Shown here one piece after another: positions 5,531-5,762 of a stretch of 5,762 nucleotides of DNA. The notes beneath the pieces were generated by a model, which worked only from the letters and a program-made list of their open reading frames with translations, had not been told where the DNA came from and made no database searches. Position 1 is the first letter of the stretch. Each line of letters starts with the position of its first letter. The stretch is from CAMLDH01 sp966250375 (GTDB lineage Bacteria; Pseudomonadota; Gammaproteobacteria; Burkholderiales; Burkholderiaceae_D), in contig CBINHE010000165.1 of assembly GCA_966250375.1 (NCBI GenBank), positions 1 to 5,762 of the forward strand. Direction: 5' to 3'. Position numbers and translations under genes: made by a program.

Positions 5531-5762
5531 ATTTCCCGGCTTGCCGAGGCATCACGGGGGCCTGGAACTGATGTCCTCGGTGTATCGCCCCGCTCAGCGC
5601 CTTGTTCGAAGCCCTCACGTATCCATTCAGAGTCAGCCAATCCCGCATCTGCCATGCTCCGTAACGAATTGATGCGCTTAAGCGGATTTCCCTCAACGAA
5701 GGAAGGATTCCATTGCGCATCACGATTCAATGCAGCAAGAAAATGTTGTGCCAATTGGTCGC
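5485..5762 (-). CDS. Possible C-terminal end of a minus-strand protein, truncated by the window edge
   Basis: Read on the minus strand, the frame is open from the window edge to a TGA at 5487-5485, giving 91 residues with no visible start needed. The first half (LAQHFLAALNRDAQWNPSF, then NPLKRINSLRSMADAGLADS, then EWIREGFEQGA) has the composition of a real, mostly helical protein with two Trp. The second half is more polar, with Pro, Arg and Ser, like a disordered tail. I do not recognise a family. Its end overlaps the detached LRR C-terminal frame by 46 bp, tail to tail, which is unusual for two intact genes and lowers confidence in one of them. It could be a real convergent gene or a remnant. 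Confidence 0.4.
   Translation of the reverse strand, partial: DQLAQHFLAALNRDAQWNPSFVEGNPLKRINSLRSMADAGLADSEWIREGFEQGAERGDTPRTSVPGPRDASASREIQPVKTALHRRDKSF

Noticed and set aside
5412..5672. Plus-strand 86-codon ORF after the LRR gene
   Set aside because: It is rich in Cys, Arg and His and overlaps two frames with better protein-like composition.

Overview
The window looks like an accessory region of a Gram-negative proteobacterium. Two genes encode envelope-type proteins with export signals, and a third encodes a leucine-rich-repeat protein built like a type III secretion effector. The conserved-lipoprotein style and the moderate GC content suggest a beta-proteobacterium (Burkholderiales-like). 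This placement rests on family resemblance, not on a marker gene.

Layout. (1) Bases 1-1401, + strand: the 3' part of an ABC exporter gene (end of the membrane domain plus a complete ATPase domain), running in from the left edge. (2) 1402-1587: intergenic, with an AT-rich inverted repeat and a possible -10 element. (3) 1588-3293: two same-strand genes, a lipoprotein with a clear lipobox and an exported protein with a signal peptide, 62 bp apart. A good hairpin terminator at 3324-3353 closes this probable operon. (4) 3294-3922: about 630 bp with no intact gene. It holds the terminator, a cluster of short palindromes, a frameshifted minus-strand fragment resembling the start of a DUF3313 lipoprotein, and a tiny hydrophobic ORF. 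(5) 3923-4126: a small, uncertain ORF overlapping the start of the next gene. (6) 4077-5390: the LRR protein, a candidate effector. (7) 5485-5762, - strand: a protein-like reading frame entering from the right edge, possibly the end of a convergent gene.

The main observation is in the LRR gene. After a run of six A's at 5268-5273 the annotated frame becomes Arg/Pro-rich and stops at 5390, while the neighbouring frame gives a normal-looking protein of about 85 more residues ending at 5530. One extra A would join them into a protein of about 484 residues. This could be a disabling deletion, a homopolymer sequencing error, or slippage-based expression; the sequence alone cannot decide.

The genes do not form one obvious pathway. 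The ABC transporter and the envelope pair may serve the cell surface. The LRR gene sits beside gene debris and looks like an acquired or decaying accessory locus. No insertion sequence, tRNA, CRISPR array or secretion-apparatus gene is visible.
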